A stretch of 64,000 nt of DNA from Cobetia sp. cqz5-12. Lineage in GTDB: Bacteria > Pseudomonadota > Gammaproteobacteria > Pseudomonadales > Halomonadaceae. The notes beneath the pieces are model-generated. The model saw only the letters and a program-made list of their open reading frames with translations, was not told the origin of the DNA and searched no databases. Shown one piece after another: positions 7,799 to 18,854 of the stretch. Positions within the stretch are counted from its first letter, which is position 1; each line of letters starts with the position of its first letter. The DNA is taken from contig NZ_CP044522.1 in the NCBI RefSeq assembly GCF_016495405.1, positions 3,519,638-3,583,637 of the forward strand. The letters run 5' to 3'. The position numbers and the translations under genes are program-made.

Positions 7799-8956
7799 AT
7801 GACTGATACCACTGCAACTGCCACCGATGCCGCGGCGCCTGCCGCCGTCAAGCTCACCAACCTGCTGGGCCTGCCGCGCCCGGCGATGGAAGCCTTCTTC
7901 GAGAGCATCGGCGAGAAGAAATTCCGCGCCACCCAAGTGATGAAATGGATTCACCAGGAAGGTGTCGACAGCTTCGACGAGATGACCAACCTCGCCAAGC
8001 CGCTGCGCGAGCGCCTCAAGCAGGTCGCCGAGATCCGTGCGCCGGGCATCGTCTATGAAGGCGAGTCCAAGGACGGCACCCGCAAGTGGGTACTGGAAGT
8101 CAGCGATGGCAGCTACGTCGAGACCGTGCTGATCCCGTCCGAGAACGGCAACCGTCGCACCCTGTGCGTGTCTTCCCAGGTCGGTTGCTCACTGGACTGC
8201 AGCTTCTGCTCCACCGGCAAGCAGGGCTTCGAGCGTGACCTGACCGCCGCCGAGATCATCGGCCAGGTGTGGGTCGCCACCCGCGGCGCCGAAGACCGCA
8301 AGGACACCCGCAAGCGTCCGGTCACCAACGTGGTGATGATGGGCATGGGCGAGCCGCTGATGAACTACGACAACGTCGTGCCGGCGATGAAGCTGATGCT
8401 GGACGACAACGCCTATGGCCTGTCCAAGCGTCGCGTCACCCTCTCCACCTCCGGTGTGGTGCCCAAGCTGGACCAGCTCGGTGACGAGATGGACGTCAGC
8501 CTGGCGATCTCGCTGCACGCGGCCAACGATGAACTGCGCAACGTGCTGGTGCCGATCAACCGCAAGTGGAACATCCGCGCGCTGCTCGACTCCTGCCATC
8601 GCTACCTGGCCAAGTGTGACGACGCACGTATCGTCACCATCGAGTACACCCTGATCAAGGACGTCAACGACCAGATCCAGCACGCCGAGGAACTGGCCGC
8701 GCTGCTCGACGAACTGCCGTGCAAGATCAACCTGATCCCGTTCAACCCGTTCCCGCATTCCGGTTACGAGAAGCCGTCGCGCAATCAGGTGATGCGCTTC
8801 CAGCAACGTCTCTACGAGCTGGGCTACACCGCACCGGTGCGCGCCACACGTGGCGATGACATCGACGCCGCCTGTGGCCAGCTGGTCGGGCAGGTCAAGG
8901 ACCGCACCCGTCGCGCCGAGCGTTACATCAACGCCATCCAGCTCGACGCCGACTGA
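7799..8956 (+). CDS. rlmN: 23S rRNA/tRNA (adenine-C2)-methyltransferase RlmN
   Basis: A radical-SAM enzyme that methylates C2 of A2503 in 23S rRNA and A37 in some tRNAs. The 385-residue product has the [4Fe-4S] motif CSLDCSFC (Cys130, Cys134, Cys137), the resolving Cys123 in TLCVSSQ, and the methyl-carrying Cys359 in [10 protein letters not shown]. The N-terminal 18 residues are Ala/Thr-rich and not conserved. The gene follows ndk and precedes pilW as in many relatives, and ends at a strong stem-loop. The cluster it needs would come from the Isc proteins encoded just upstream. Confidence 0.97.
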   Translation: MTDTTATATDAAAPAAVKLTNLLGLPRPAMEAFFESIGEKKFRATQVMKWIHQEGVDSFDEMTNLAKPLRERLKQVAEIRAPGIVYEGESKDGTRKWVLEVSDGSYVETVLIPSENGNRRTLCVSSQVGCSLDCSFCSTGKQGFERDLTAAEIIGQVWVATRGAEDRKDTRKRPVTNVVMMGMGEPLMNYDNVVPAMKLMLDDNAYGLSKRRVTLSTSGVVPKLDQLGDEMDVSLAISLHAANDELRNVLVPINRKWNIRALLDSCHRYLAKCDDARIVTIEYTLIKDVNDQIQHAEELAALLDELPCKINLIPFNPFPHSGYEKPSRNQVMRFQQRLYELGYTAPVRATRGDDIDAACGQLVGQVKDRTRRAERYINAIQLDAD

Positions 8957-8996
8957 GCGGCTGCCAGCCCTGAACTGACGCTATCGCCATAGCCAT

Positions 8997-9035
8997 GCGC
9001 CGCCCTGCCACCTTGACTTGTGGCAGGTGCGGCGC
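8997..9035 (+). terminator. Long stem-loop after rlmN
   Basis: Two stacked stems, GCGCCGC/GCGGCGC and CCTGCCAC/GTGGCAGG, with a single-base bulge and an 8-base loop, followed by TTTG. Probable terminator or strong attenuator before pilW. Confidence 0.65.
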
Positions 9036-9114
9036 TTTGATGGGGGCGCTTTTGTTGCCTGCCGCGACCCTCGCCCGCAGGCACATCACGAGCCTTCATT
9101 CACGCGAGGATTGC

Positions 9115-9996
9115 ATGCCGAGTCGTCTGCCCCGTCATCGCACCAATGAGCATGACCCTGTCGCCCATGGCACTGTCGCACAGGGCCCCTGCCAGCATGA
9201 TTCCCACACCCGCACCGCTGCTCGCGGCATCACTCGCCGCACCAGAGCCCTGCTGCTGTGCCTCGGATTTGCCGGCCTGACCCTCGCAGGCTGCGCGACA
9301 CGCGTGGAAACCAACGACCCCTACGCCCCGCCGGATGACAACAAGGCCTCGAACGCCTACGTGGAACTCGGAGAGGCCTATCTGGGTCGTAATCAGCTGC
9401 AACGCGCCGACAGCGCCTTCCAGAAGGCACTCAAGCTGCAGAGCAGCAATGCCGAGGCCAAGGCCGGGCTGGCGATGATCTATCAGCGCCAGGGGGAGAA
9501 CGTGCTCGCCGATGACTATTTCAATCAGGCCATTTCCAGCGATTCGTCCTTTACCCGTGCGCGCAACAACTACGCGGCCTTTCTCTACTCTCGCGGTGAA
9601 TACGTCGAGGCCTGTCGACAGCTCGAGATCGCGGCTGAAGACCTGACCTACGACAATCGTGGTCAGCTCTATACCAATCTGGGCCGCTGTCAGATGCAGC
9701 TGGGCAAGACCAGCGAGGCCGCGAAGAGTTTCGAGCGTGCCGTCAAGATCAACCCGCGTGAGTCAGAGGCCTGGTTGGCGGTGGCACGCATGTCACATGA
9801 CGCCGGCGACAATGACGCCGCCCAGTCGGCATTGAGCCGCTACTTCCGTCTGGCAGGCACCGACAGCGACAGTCTCGCCCTGGCCGTCGATGTGGCCACG
9901 GCTCGCGGCGACAGCCGTCTGGCAGACCTCTACAGCCGTCAGCTGGAGCAGGTCATGACACGGGAATCCGGTCGCGCGGTGATTCGCACTCCCTGA
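9115..9996 (+). CDS. pilW: PilW/PilF-type TPR lipoprotein for type IV pilus assembly
   Basis: An outer-membrane lipoprotein that, in Pseudomonas and Neisseria, helps the PilQ secretin assemble. The product has a lipobox LTLAGC near residue 60 and then about six tetratricopeptide repeats (NAYVELGEAYL, NAEAKAGLAMIYQ, ARNNYAAFLYS, LYTNLGRCQMQ and others). The start at 9115 follows GAGGA; an in-frame ATG at 8995 lies inside the rlmN stem-loop and is less likely. Even from 9115 the region before the hydrophobic core is about 45 residues, very long for a lipoprotein signal peptide. The position rlmN-pilW-rodZ is conserved. The gene name rests on synteny plus the TPR lipoprotein layout. Confidence 0.85.
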   Translation: MPSRLPRHRTNEHDPVAHGTVAQGPCQHDSHTRTAARGITRRTRALLLCLGFAGLTLAGCATRVETNDPYAPPDDNKASNAYVELGEAYLGRNQLQRADSAFQKALKLQSSNAEAKAGLAMIYQRQGENVLADDYFNQAISSDSSFTRARNNYAAFLYSRGEYVEACRQLEIAAEDLTYDNRGQLYTNLGRCQMQLGKTSEAAKSFERAVKINPRESEAWLAVARMSHDAGDNDAAQSALSRYFRLAGTDSDSLALAVDVATARGDSRLADLYSRQLEQVMTRESGRAVIRTP

Positions 9997-10332
9997 GCGA
10001 GGTGCAACGACGCCGCTGATGGCGCCACCTCATGAGCGGGGTCGCTGCAAGCAGGACCGAGAAGACCGAAATGCCGGTGAAAATCTCGGCGCGGGCTTGG
10101 TATAGTGCCGACGCGGACGAACGTGTGTTCGTGCGCGTCGATTGGCATGGGGGGTCATCGCTTTTCACGCTGCTCACTCGCATGATGATCAACGAGTCGT
10201 GCAGCACCCGGCCAATCGCGCGACAGCATCAGTCAGTATGCTCCAGCATCAGTGTCAGGAGCAGTTTCCGCAGTACCGGAAGAGCGCCCGGATGTGCGTT
10301 CGGTAGACAGTTTTTCCTTACAAGGATGCGCC
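9997..10332. other. 336-bp intergenic region between pilW and rodZ
   Basis: Contains an extended -10 promoter (10098-10106) for the rodZ-ispG unit with a leader of about 220 bases. No RNA gene or credible small CDS is seen. Confidence 0.5.
10098..10106 (+). promoter_or_regulatory. Extended -10 promoter upstream of rodZ-ispG
   Basis: TGG-TATAGT is an extended -10 element (TGn plus a 5/6 match). The -35 position is poor. The element drives toward rodZ, 227 bases downstream. Confidence 0.5.
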
Positions 10333-11364
10333 ATGAGCGAACATCAACCCGCCCCTGATCAGCACGCCAGTGATGCACTGCCTGGCACGCGCCTCAAGCT
10401 GGAGCGCGAGCATCAGGGGTTGTCGCGTGATGAGGTGGCGACACAGCTCAACCTGCGCCCCAGCCTGGTCGATGACCTGGAACGCGACCACTACGACCAG
10501 ATTCCCATCGCCGCGTACCGTCGCGGCTATCTGCGTGCCTATGCCCGCCTGCTGGGCATGGACGAGAAGGCCATCGTCGGACAGTACAACGCCCAGTTCG
10601 GCACCACCGAAGCCGAGCGCTACACCCCCAGTTCCACGCCGTCGGTGCGCCCGCCGGGCAAGATGGGCAAGTATCTGTTCCGCCTCGTCAGCCTGCTGGT
10701 CATCGCCGGCCTGATCGGCCTCAGCTACGTGTGGTGGCAGAGCGGCGACTATGGCCGCACCTCGCCGGCGGAAACCTCCGCCCTCGAGGGTGGCAGCGAT
10801 GCGGACAACACCGCACCGGTCGTGAATGCCGATGGCTCCATCGAGCTTTCGCTCTCGCAGTCCACCAATAGTGAAGCGGCGCCGTCCTCCACTGCTACCG
10901 GTGATGCGTCTGCCGTCGATGCAGCAGCATCCTCCGAGGCGACAGCGCAGAGTGCTGACACGCTCGACACGAACGCTGGCGCGCCGGGCGCTGCAGAGAC
11001 TGGTACGTCAGCGTCTGACGCTGCCACGGATAGCGCCGCTACCACTGACGTGAGTGCAGTCGCCGATGCCAGTGCCGACACCTCACAGGAGAGTGCAGCA
11101 GAGAACGCTGCACCGGCGGCAGACCCGCGCAAGCTCGAATTGACGTTCAACATCAACTCCTGGACCGACATTCGTGATGCCGATGGCAAGCGCCTGCTGC
11201 GCGGCAACAACGAGGCCGGCACCAGCACGACGCTGGAAGGCAAGCCGCCCTTCACGATGACCATCGGCAATGCCTCTGGCGTCGAGCTGCGTTACATGAA
11301 TGAAGCGGTCGACCTCACGCGCGTCACGCGCGGCAGTGTCGCCAAACTTACCCTCGGTGAATGA
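10333..11364 (+). CDS. rodZ: Cytoskeletal protein RodZ
   Basis: RodZ is a bitopic membrane protein that links MreB filaments to the cell-wall elongation machinery and keeps rod shape. The 343-residue product has an N-terminal Cro-type helix-turn-helix (about residues 17-85, [19 protein letters not shown]). A single transmembrane helix lies near residues 116-136 ([20 protein letters not shown]). A long Ala/Ser/Thr/Asp-rich periplasmic linker runs to about residue 255, followed by the C-terminal DUF4115 beta domain. RBS AAGGA is 6 bases before ATG 10333, which fixes the start. It overlaps ispG's alternative start, and the two are clearly co-transcribed. Confidence 0.93.
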   Translation: MSEHQPAPDQHASDALPGTRLKLEREHQGLSRDEVATQLNLRPSLVDDLERDHYDQIPIAAYRRGYLRAYARLLGMDEKAIVGQYNAQFGTTEAERYTPSSTPSVRPPGKMGKYLFRLVSLLVIAGLIGLSYVWWQSGDYGRTSPAETSALEGGSDADNTAPVVNADGSIELSLSQSTNSEAAPSSTATGDASAVDAAASSEATAQSADTLDTNAGAPGAAETGTSASDAATDSAATTDVSAVADASADTSQESAAENAAPAADPRKLELTFNINSWTDIRDADGKRLLRGNNEAGTSTTLEGKPPFTMTIGNASGVELRYMNEAVDLTRVTRGSVAKLTLGE

Positions 11365-11375
11365 TCCGGAATCCC

Positions 11376-12491
11376 ATGCATAGTCACTCCCCCATCAAGC
11401 GCCGCGTCTCGCGCAAGATTCATGTCGGCAATGTGGCCGTCGGCGGCGATGCACCGATTTCCGTGCAGAGCATGACCAACACCGACACCAACGATGTCGC
11501 CGCCACCGTCGCGCAGATCAAGCGCCTCGAGGATGCCGGCGCCGATATCGTGCGTGTCAGCGTGCCGGACATGGATGCCGCCGAAGCCTTTGGTCGCATC
11601 AAGCAGCAGAGCAACATTCCGCTGGTGGCCGACATCCACTTCGATTACAAGATCGCCCTGCGTGTGGCGGAACTTGGTGTCGACTGCCTGCGCATCAACC
11701 CGGGCAACATCGGTCGTGAAGACCGTGTGCGTGCCGTGGTCAGCGCCGCACGCGACAACGGCATCCCGATCCGCATCGGCGTCAACGCAGGCTCCCTGGA
11801 AAAGGACCTGCAGAAGAAATACGGCGAGCCGACGCCGGCGGCGCTGGTCGAATCTGCCATGCGTCACATCGACCATCTGGACCGCCTCGACTTCCAGGAC
11901 TTCAAGGTCAGCGTCAAGGCCAGCGACGTCTTCATGGCCGTCGCCGCCTATCGTGACCTGGCAGCGCGCATCGAACAGCCGCTGCACCTGGGCATCACCG
12001 AAGCGGGCGGCCTGCGCTCGGGCACCGTCAAGTCTTCCATCGGCCTGGGCATGCTGCTGATGGACGGCATCGGTGACACCATCCGCGTGTCGCTGGCAGC
12101 GGACCCGGTCGAGGAGATCAAGGTCGGCTTCGACATGCTCAAGAGCCTCAAGCTGCGCGCCAAGGGCATCAACTTCATTGCCTGCCCCAGCTGCTCGCGT
12201 CAGAATTTCGACGTCATCAAGACCATGAACGAGCTGGAGACACGTCTTGAAGACGTGATGACGCCGCTGAACGTCTCGGTCATCGGCTGTGTCGTCAATG
12301 GCCCCGGCGAAGCCAAGGAGACCGATGTCGGCCTGACCGGCGGCAGCCCCGCCAACCTGGTCTACCTGGACGGCAAGCCGGCCAGCAAGTTGACCAATGA
12401 CACCCTGGTTGACGATCTTGAGCGACTCATCCGCGACAAGGTCGCGGAAAAAGAGGCCCGTGAGGCCGACACTATCATCCGCCAGAGCTGA
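11376..12491 (+). CDS. ispG: 4-hydroxy-3-methylbut-2-en-1-yl diphosphate synthase IspG
   Basis: IspG performs the reductive ring opening of MEcPP to HMBPP, the penultimate step of the MEP isoprenoid pathway, using a [4Fe-4S] cluster. The 371-residue product has the TIM-barrel domain first, then the cluster ligands in IACPSCSRQ (near residues 267-270) and [12 protein letters not shown] (Cys near 302, Glu nearby). I chose ATG 11376 because [10 protein letters not shown] aligns with the E. coli start MHNQAPIQRR. A second ATG at 11361 overlaps the rodZ stop and would add 5 residues. Operon with rodZ. Cluster supply links it to the isc genes in this window. Confidence 0.96.
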   Translation: MHSHSPIKRRVSRKIHVGNVAVGGDAPISVQSMTNTDTNDVAATVAQIKRLEDAGADIVRVSVPDMDAAEAFGRIKQQSNIPLVADIHFDYKIALRVAELGVDCLRINPGNIGREDRVRAVVSAARDNGIPIRIGVNAGSLEKDLQKKYGEPTPAALVESAMRHIDHLDRLDFQDFKVSVKASDVFMAVAAYRDLAARIEQPLHLGITEAGGLRSGTVKSSIGLGMLLMDGIGDTIRVSLAADPVEEIKVGFDMLKSLKLRAKGINFIACPSCSRQNFDVIKTMNELETRLEDVMTPLNVSVIGCVVNGPGEAKETDVGLTGGSPANLVYLDGKPASKLTNDTLVDDLERLIRDKVAEKEAREADTIIRQS

Positions 12492-12602
12492 GCTTGTCTC
12501 GGCTGGCTTGCGCGTCGTGAGTGACGCGCCTTCGTCTCCCCACCCGCCTGCATGACTCATGCGAGCGCCGTGGGGAGATGCGCAAGGATTCAGGAGAGAA
12601 CG

Positions 12603-13886
<1,284 letters not shown>

Positions 13887-13904
13887 GACTGCCAATGAAT
13901 ATCG

Positions 13905-13926
13905 GGCGGAGAGCCAGCTCTCCGCC
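13905..13926 (+). other. Hairpin between hisS and yfgM
   Basis: A perfect 10-bp inverted repeat GGCGGAGAGC-CA-GCTCTCCGCC with a two-base centre, 18 bases after the hisS stop and 47 bases before yfgM. With no T-tract it is more likely an mRNA processing or stability element than a terminator. Confidence 0.5.
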
Positions 13927-13973
13927 TCTCGAATGCAAGTGCCGGCATGCCGGCCAGGTCAAGGAGACCGCCC

Positions 13974-14630
13974 GTGGCGGAAGAGCTCAGAAGCGAAGAA
14001 GAACAGCTTGAAGCCATCAAGCGTTGGTGGAGCGAGAACGGCAAGTCACTGATTGCCGGTGTCGTACTGGCCGGCGCCGGTGTCTTTGCCTTCAAGGCCT
14101 GGCAGAACTATGAAGCCAGCCAGTCCGAAGCGGCCTCCGTGCGTTACCAGCAACTGATCAGCCTCGTCAGCCAGCCCAAGCTGGAAGACGCCGGCGTCAA
14201 GCAGGCGCGTACGCTGATCGGCGAACTGGAAAGCGAGCACGGCGACAGCCTCTACACCCAGATGGCGCACCTGCTGGATGCCAGCATGTCGGTCAAGGCC
14301 AACGATCTCGACGCAGCCGCCACGGCGCTGCAGAGCGTGATCGACAACAGCGATGACAGCTATCTGCAGGGGCTGGCCAGCCTGCGTCTGGCGCGCATCA
14401 ACGTCGAGCGTGGCGACAATGACGCGGCACTCGCCCTGCTCAAGAGCCCACCTGCGCCGCTGGCAGCGCAGGCGGCGGCGGTGCGTGGCGATGCCCTGGC
14501 CGCACAGGACAAGCGTGATGAGGCCATCGCCGCCTATCAGCAGGCCAGCGCCCTGTCGCAGGAAAGTGGTCAGCCGGTCTACGGTCTCGACCTGAAACTC
14601 GCCGATCTGGCTGCGGAGTCTTCTTCATGA
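13974..14630 (+). CDS. yfgM: YfgM-type membrane-anchored TPR protein
   Basis: YfgM is an inner-membrane protein with a periplasmic TPR domain that associates with the SecYEG translocon and the chaperone PpiD, and affects the Rcs response in E. coli. The 218-residue product starts VAEELRSEEEQLEAIKRWWS. It has one membrane helix at about residues 23-43 (SLIAGVVLAGAGVFAFKAW) and helical repeats after it. The GTG start at 13974 is supported by AGGAGA upstream and by the family N-terminus. It overlaps bamB by 4 bases (ATGA), so the two are translationally coupled. Confidence 0.93.
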   Translation: MAEELRSEEEQLEAIKRWWSENGKSLIAGVVLAGAGVFAFKAWQNYEASQSEAASVRYQQLISLVSQPKLEDAGVKQARTLIGELESEHGDSLYTQMAHLLDASMSVKANDLDAAATALQSVIDNSDDSYLQGLASLRLARINVERGDNDAALALLKSPPAPLAAQAAAVRGDALAAQDKRDEAIAAYQQASALSQESGQPVYGLDLKLADLAAESSS

Positions 14631-15787
14631 GCGTCACTCGTCGTCTGAGCGTACCGGCCTCGCTGCTGGCCGTGAGTCTGCTGGCCGGTTGTGCCAGCAG
14701 TGCCCAACCGGAATATGCGCCCAAGGAACTGGTCGATTTCGACCGCCAGGTCGCGCTGGATTCGGTCTGGAGCGAATCGGTCGGCAATGGCCTTGGCCGT
14801 GCCCACTATCCGCTGTCACCGATCTTCGCCAACGACAGGCTGTTCGTCGGTGCCGAAGGCGGTGAGCTGGAAGCCCTCGCTGCCGACAATGGCGAGGACA
14901 TCTGGCAGACACGGTTGCCGGCTGGCATCACCAGCGCACTGAATGCCGATGCCTCCCGCCTGTACGTCGGTACGCGCGATGGCAAGGTCAGTGCCGTCAG
15001 TCAGGAAGACGGCAGCATTGAATGGAGCACGCGAGTCTCCAGTGAAGTGCTGGCCGCGCCGCAGTACAACGACGAGCTGGTCGTGGTGCAGAGCGTCGAT
15101 GGCACCGTGACTGCGCTTGATCGCTTCACCGGCGAAGAGCAGTGGGCCTACTCGGCCACGATTCCGGCCCTGACGCTGCGTGGCACCGGTGCGCCGCGTG
15201 TCATCCAGCCGGTCACCTTCGCGGGCTTCGCCAACGGCAAGCTGGTCACGCTCGACAACCGCTCAGGCCAGGAACTGTGGGACCTGCGCGTTGCCGTGCC
15301 GGCCGGTCGTACCGAGGTGGACCAGCTGGTCGATCTCGATGGCCAGCCGGTGCTGACCCAGGATGGCCGCCTGTTCGTCACCAGCTACAACGGTCGCCTG
15401 ATCGCGCTGGACGCCCGCAACGGCGAGCCGCTGTGGGACAAGCCGTCCTCCAGCTATCTGACGCCCATCGTGGTCGGCGATTACCTGTTCAGCATCGACA
15501 ACGCCAGCCATGTGCTGGCGATGGATGCCAACACGGGTAACGTGCTGTGGAAGTCCGAAGACCTGGAAGGCCGCTGGCTGACCTCTCCGGCCTTCGTCGA
15601 TGGCAAGCTGGTGGTCGGTGACTACGAAGGCTATGTGCACCTGATCGACGCCCAGAGCGGCGAGATGGCCGGCCGCTATGACGTGGGGGGCGATGGCATT
15701 AGCATCACCCCGCTGACCGAAGGCAAGCGCATCTATGTCTACACCAACGATGGCGAGCTGACGGCGCTGGATCTCGAAGCCCCGTAA
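14627..15787 (+). CDS. bamB: Outer membrane protein assembly factor BamB
   Basis: A lipoprotein of the BAM complex that inserts beta-barrel proteins in the outer membrane. The 386-residue product has a signal peptide with lipobox LLAGC (Cys at about residue 22). An eight-bladed PQQ-type beta-propeller follows, with repeated A-L-D/N-x-x-T/S-G-x-x-x-W units such as LDNRSGQELWDLR and LDARNGEPLWDK. Length matches E. coli BamB (392). It overlaps yfgM by ATGA and is followed by a strong hairpin, ending the hisS-yfgM-bamB unit. der comes next, as in many relatives, but has its own promoter. Confidence 0.96.
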   Translation: MSVTRRLSVPASLLAVSLLAGCASSAQPEYAPKELVDFDRQVALDSVWSESVGNGLGRAHYPLSPIFANDRLFVGAEGGELEALAADNGEDIWQTRLPAGITSALNADASRLYVGTRDGKVSAVSQEDGSIEWSTRVSSEVLAAPQYNDELVVVQSVDGTVTALDRFTGEEQWAYSATIPALTLRGTGAPRVIQPVTFAGFANGKLVTLDNRSGQELWDLRVAVPAGRTEVDQLVDLDGQPVLTQDGRLFVTSYNGRLIALDARNGEPLWDKPSSSYLTPIVVGDYLFSIDNASHVLAMDANTGNVLWKSEDLEGRWLTSPAFVDGKLVVGDYEGYVHLIDAQSGEMAGRYDVGGDGISITPLTEGKRIYVYTNDGELTALDLEAP

Positions 15788-15854
15788 GCCACTGATCGAG
15801 CGCGCATGTCAGCCTGCCCCGCAATCTGCCATGCGCCTCGATCAGCCCTCGTCA

Positions 15855-15886
15855 CGACAACGGCAGCCATCTGGCTGCCGTTGTCG
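15855..15886 (+). terminator. Stem-loop after bamB
   Basis: A perfect 15-bp inverted repeat (CGACAACGGCAGCCA and its complement) with a two-base centre. No T-tract follows. It probably ends or protects the bamB mRNA. Confidence 0.6.
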
Positions 15887-15896
15887 TAATGCGCCA

Positions 15897-15926
15897 TTGG
15901 TAGCAACTCCCTGTCAATGCTAGAAT
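15897..15926 (+). promoter_or_regulatory. Sigma-70 promoter for der
   Basis: TTGGTA (15897-15902), an 18-bp spacer and TAGAAT (15921-15926), with TGC just upstream making an extended -10. Predicted start near 15933, giving a long structured leader to der. Confidence 0.65.
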
Positions 15927-15987
15927 GCTGCCCCCGCTGATCAGGCCTGCCGCACGACGCAGCCATTGATTCAGCCACGAAATCTTT

Positions 15988-16056
15988 CCGCCGACAGTGC
16001 TAACCCCCTGTCGGCGGACCATACTGGATGCATACGACGCCTGCGTCGTCATCCAG
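15988..16056 (+). ncRNA. Two strong hairpins in the der 5' leader (possible cis-regulatory RNA)
   Basis: Hairpin 1: CCGCCGACAG (15988-15997) pairs with 16008-16017 around a 10-base loop. Hairpin 2: CTGGATG (16024-16030) pairs with 16050-16056, and inside it ACGACGC (16034-16040) pairs with GCGTCGT (16043-16049). Both lie downstream of the predicted der start site. I recognise no known riboswitch or ribosomal-protein leader. Confidence 0.45.
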
Positions 16057-16179
16057 TGCCCCAAGTCCGATATCATCGCTATCGCCCTGCCTGCACAAGG
16101 TGCTTTCCAGCCATCATGGTTCGAAGCAGACCGTACGGGGCCGGCATCGATGCTATCCCTGCGAATGCTGTGAGATTCC

Positions 16180-17604
16180 ATGAACCCCGTGATCGCCCTG
16201 GTCGGCCGCCCGAATGTCGGCAAGTCGACGCTATTCAATCGCCTCACCAAGACCCGTGACGCCCTGGTCGCCGACTTCCCGGGCCTGACCCGTGACCGCA
16301 AGTACGGTACCGGCAAGGTCGGAGGCAAGCCCTACACCGTCATCGACACCGGCGGCATCAGCGGTGACGAGGAAGGCATCGACCTGATGATGGCCGGCCA
16401 GTCACTGGCCGCCATCGACGAAGCCGACATCGTGCTGTTCATGGTCGATGCGCGCGCCGGCCTCAACATGGCGGATGAGGCTATCGCCAATCATCTGCGC
16501 GTCAATCAGAAGAAGACCTGGCTGGTGGTCAACAAGACCGACGGCATGGACGAGGAGATCGGCAAGTCCGACTTCTGGACCCTGGGTCTGGGTGACCCGC
16601 GCGCCATCGCCGCCGAGCATGGCCGCAACGTCACCACGCTGTTGGAAGAGGTGCTCTCGCCCTACCCTGAAGTCGAGGAAGGTGAAGACGAGGACCTGCA
16701 TCCGGAGCTGGATGACCGCGGCGTGCGCATCGGCATCATCGGTCGCCCGAACGTCGGCAAGTCGACACTGGTCAACCGCCTGCTGGGCGAGGAGCGCGTG
16801 GTCGTCTTTGACCAGGCCGGCACCACCACCGACGCCGTGGAGATTCCCTTCGAGCGTCGTGGCAAGCCATATCTGCTGGTCGACACCGCCGGGATCCGTC
16901 GCCGCAAGAACGTGCGCGAAGTGGTGGAGAAGTTCTCCATCATCAAGACCCTGGAAGCGATCAAGAAGTGCAACGTCGCCGTGATGGTGCTCGATGCCCG
17001 TCAGGGACTGGTCGAGCAGGACCTGCACCTGCTGGACTTCGTGCTGACCAGCGGCCGCGCCCTGGTGCTGGTGGTCAACAAGTGGGATGGCCTGGAAAGC
17101 GAAGCCAAGGAGAAGATGCGCTCCGAGATCAAGCGTCGTCTGGGCTTTGCCGACTACGCTGACCTGCACTTCATCTCCGCGCTGCACGGCACTGCGGTGG
17201 GTGATCTCTACCCGTCCATCGACCGCGCCTTCGAAAGCGCCGTGGCCCGCTGGTCGACCAAGCGTCTGACCACCCTGCTGCAGGACGCCACCCAGGCGCA
17301 CCAGCCGCCGATGGTCAACGGTCGTCGCATCAAGCTGCGCATGGCTCACCAGGGTGGTGCCAATCCGCCGCTGATCGTGGTGCACGGCAACCAGACCAAC
17401 CGTCTGCCGGAAGCCTACAAGCGCTACCTGACCAACACCTTCCGCAAGGTGCTGAAGGTCAAGGGCACGCCGATGCGCTTCGAGTTCCGCTCCGGCGACA
17501 ACCCCTTCGATGGAGCCCAGGGGGCTGATGACCGCGAGCGCGCGAAAGAGCGTTCACTGGCGCGCACCAAGGAAGCCCGCAAGGAACGCAAGCAGCGCCG
17601 TTGA
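16180..17604 (+). CDS. der: Ribosome-assembly GTPase Der (EngA)
   Basis: Der is an essential double GTPase that acts in maturation of the 50S ribosomal subunit. The 474-residue product has two G domains, each starting GRPNVGKST (near residues 8-16 and 188-196), with switch DTGGI and DTAGI motifs and NKTD/NKWD specificity motifs. A C-terminal KH-like domain ends in a basic tail ([14 protein letters not shown]). An acidic linker ([16 protein letters not shown]) joins the G domains. The start follows GTGAG at a good distance. It is last in the hisS-to-der series and ends at a bidirectional terminator. Confidence 0.97.
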   Translation: MNPVIALVGRPNVGKSTLFNRLTKTRDALVADFPGLTRDRKYGTGKVGGKPYTVIDTGGISGDEEGIDLMMAGQSLAAIDEADIVLFMVDARAGLNMADEAIANHLRVNQKKTWLVVNKTDGMDEEIGKSDFWTLGLGDPRAIAAEHGRNVTTLLEEVLSPYPEVEEGEDEDLHPELDDRGVRIGIIGRPNVGKSTLVNRLLGEERVVVFDQAGTTTDAVEIPFERRGKPYLLVDTAGIRRRKNVREVVEKFSIIKTLEAIKKCNVAVMVLDARQGLVEQDLHLLDFVLTSGRALVLVVNKWDGLESEAKEKMRSEIKRRLGFADYADLHFISALHGTAVGDLYPSIDRAFESAVARWSTKRLTTLLQDATQAHQPPMVNGRRIKLRMAHQGGANPPLIVVHGNQTNRLPEAYKRYLTNTFRKVLKVKGTPMRFEFRSGDNPFDGAQGADDRERAKERSLARTKEARKERKQRR

Positions 17605-17667
17605 TGGCGTGAACTGCGCCTGTGCGTGATGGCAGGCCAGCGGATCTGATCCGCCAGCCTGCCCCAT

Positions 17668-17709
17668 GAAAAAGCCGCCCCTGCAGTCATCTGCAGGGGC
17701 GGCTTTTTC
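17668..17709. terminator. Bidirectional terminator between der and the DUF815 gene
   Basis: A perfect stem, AAAAAGCCGCCCCTGCAG and its complement around TCAT, with A5 and T5 at the ends. It serves der (+) and the convergent ATPase gene (-). Confidence 0.93.
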
Positions 17710-17751
17710 ATGTCGTGAGTACTGATGTTTCAAGCACCTCAAGCACCGGGC

Positions 17752-18615
17752 TCACACCTCCAGCGTCTTCTGCCCCGCCCACAGATTGGCGAACTGCCAG
17801 GCAGCGCGCCCGCTACGCACACCCCGCTGGGTGGCATAGCGCAGCGCCTCTGCACGCGCCGCCTCATCGAAGCTGCCCGCACCGAGACGCCATTCCACCC
17901 AGTGCTGACAGGTCTCCAGGTAAGCATCCTGATTGAAGGGATGGAAGGCCAGCCACAGGCCGAAGCGGTCCGACAGCGAGATCTTCTCTTCCACCGCATC
18001 ACCATGATGCAGCTCGCCATCGACGATATGCGTGTCGTGATTGTCGCTCATGTGCTCCGGCAGCAGATGACGACGGTTGGAGGTGGCATACAGCAGCACG
18101 TTCTCCGGCGGGCCCGTCAGAGTGCCATCCAGCACGCTCTTGAGCGCCTTGTAGGCGTCATCGCTACCCTCGAAGGACAGGTCATCACAGTAGACGATGA
18201 AGCGATGCGGTTGCTGGGCCAGCTCGGCGACCAGCGCCGGCAGTGCCGGCAGGTCGTGACGATCGATCTGGATCAACCGCAGGCCTTCACTGCCCAGAGT
18301 ATTGAGCAGCGCACGTACCAGCGATGACTTGCCGGTGCCACGCGCGCCCCACAGCAGCGCATGGTTGGCCGGCTTGCCCGCAAGGAAGGCTCGAGTGTTG
18401 GCCAGCAGCTCACGCTTCTGGCGTGCGATGCCGAGCAGATCCTCGAGTGTCAGGGCGTCACGCGGCGCGATCGGCGTCAGGCGCCCTCCCAGGGGGTGGC
18501 GGGTCCACAAGGCAGCGACATCGTGCGTCCAGTCCACTTCGACAGCCGTCGGCGGCAGCATCGGTTCGAGTCGGTCCAGCAGATGCGAGAGGCGGCGTTC
18601 AAACTCTGGTGACAT
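17752..18615 (-). CDS. DUF815 family AAA ATPase
   Basis: The 287-residue product is a P-loop ATPase of the DUF815 family, whose role is not established. Walker A is GARGTGKSS (near residues 90-98) and Walker B is FIVYCDDLSFE (near 138-148). A sensor-like TSNRRHL follows near 178, and then LSDRFGLWLAFHPF and a helical lid. The N-terminal 75 residues are mostly helical and hold the usual lead-in (ALTLEDLLGIARQKRELLA). The family resembles the DnaC/ZapE-type clade in overall layout, but I would not transfer a function. RBS GGGAA precedes the ATG. It stands alone, converging with der and divergent from the M48 peptidase gene. Confidence 0.85.
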   Translation of the reverse strand: MSPEFERRLSHLLDRLEPMLPPTAVEVDWTHDVAALWTRHPLGGRLTPIAPRDALTLEDLLGIARQKRELLANTRAFLAGKPANHALLWGARGTGKSSLVRALLNTLGSEGLRLIQIDRHDLPALPALVAELAQQPHRFIVYCDDLSFEGSDDAYKALKSVLDGTLTGPPENVLLYATSNRRHLLPEHMSDNHDTHIVDGELHHGDAVEEKISLSDRFGLWLAFHPFNQDAYLETCQHWVEWRLGAGSFDEAARAEALRYATQRGVRSGRAAWQFANLWAGQKTLEV

Positions 18616-18854
18616 GGTGATTCCCTGTCAGATACATGGGGCAAGGGCCGTGGCTGGCCCATCAGATCACGCCCAGTATCTCATGTCCGGCGGGGCCGTC
18701 TGGCCTGACGTTGCTGTGATCTCAGCAACGTATCATTTCGCTGACTGCACCACTGCGCCTATCCGGTTATGCTGTCTGCACGTTTCTTGCACGTTCAGCG
18801 TCGCCCTGCCGTGCTCTCGAAGGTTGTCATCGTCACCATTGCCAGGAGGCCTCA

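Larger units (their letters stand above)
15788..16179. other. 392-bp bamB-der intergenic region with promoter and structured leader
   Basis: In order: a 15-bp hairpin after bamB, a sigma-70 promoter (15897-15926), and a leader of about 245 bases with two strong hairpins (15988-16017 and 16024-16056) before der. No coding region is credible here. Confidence 0.65.

Noticed and set aside
16108..16124. A GGTTCGA-like tRNA T-loop in the der leader
   Set aside because: No acceptor, D or anticodon stems can be folded around it.
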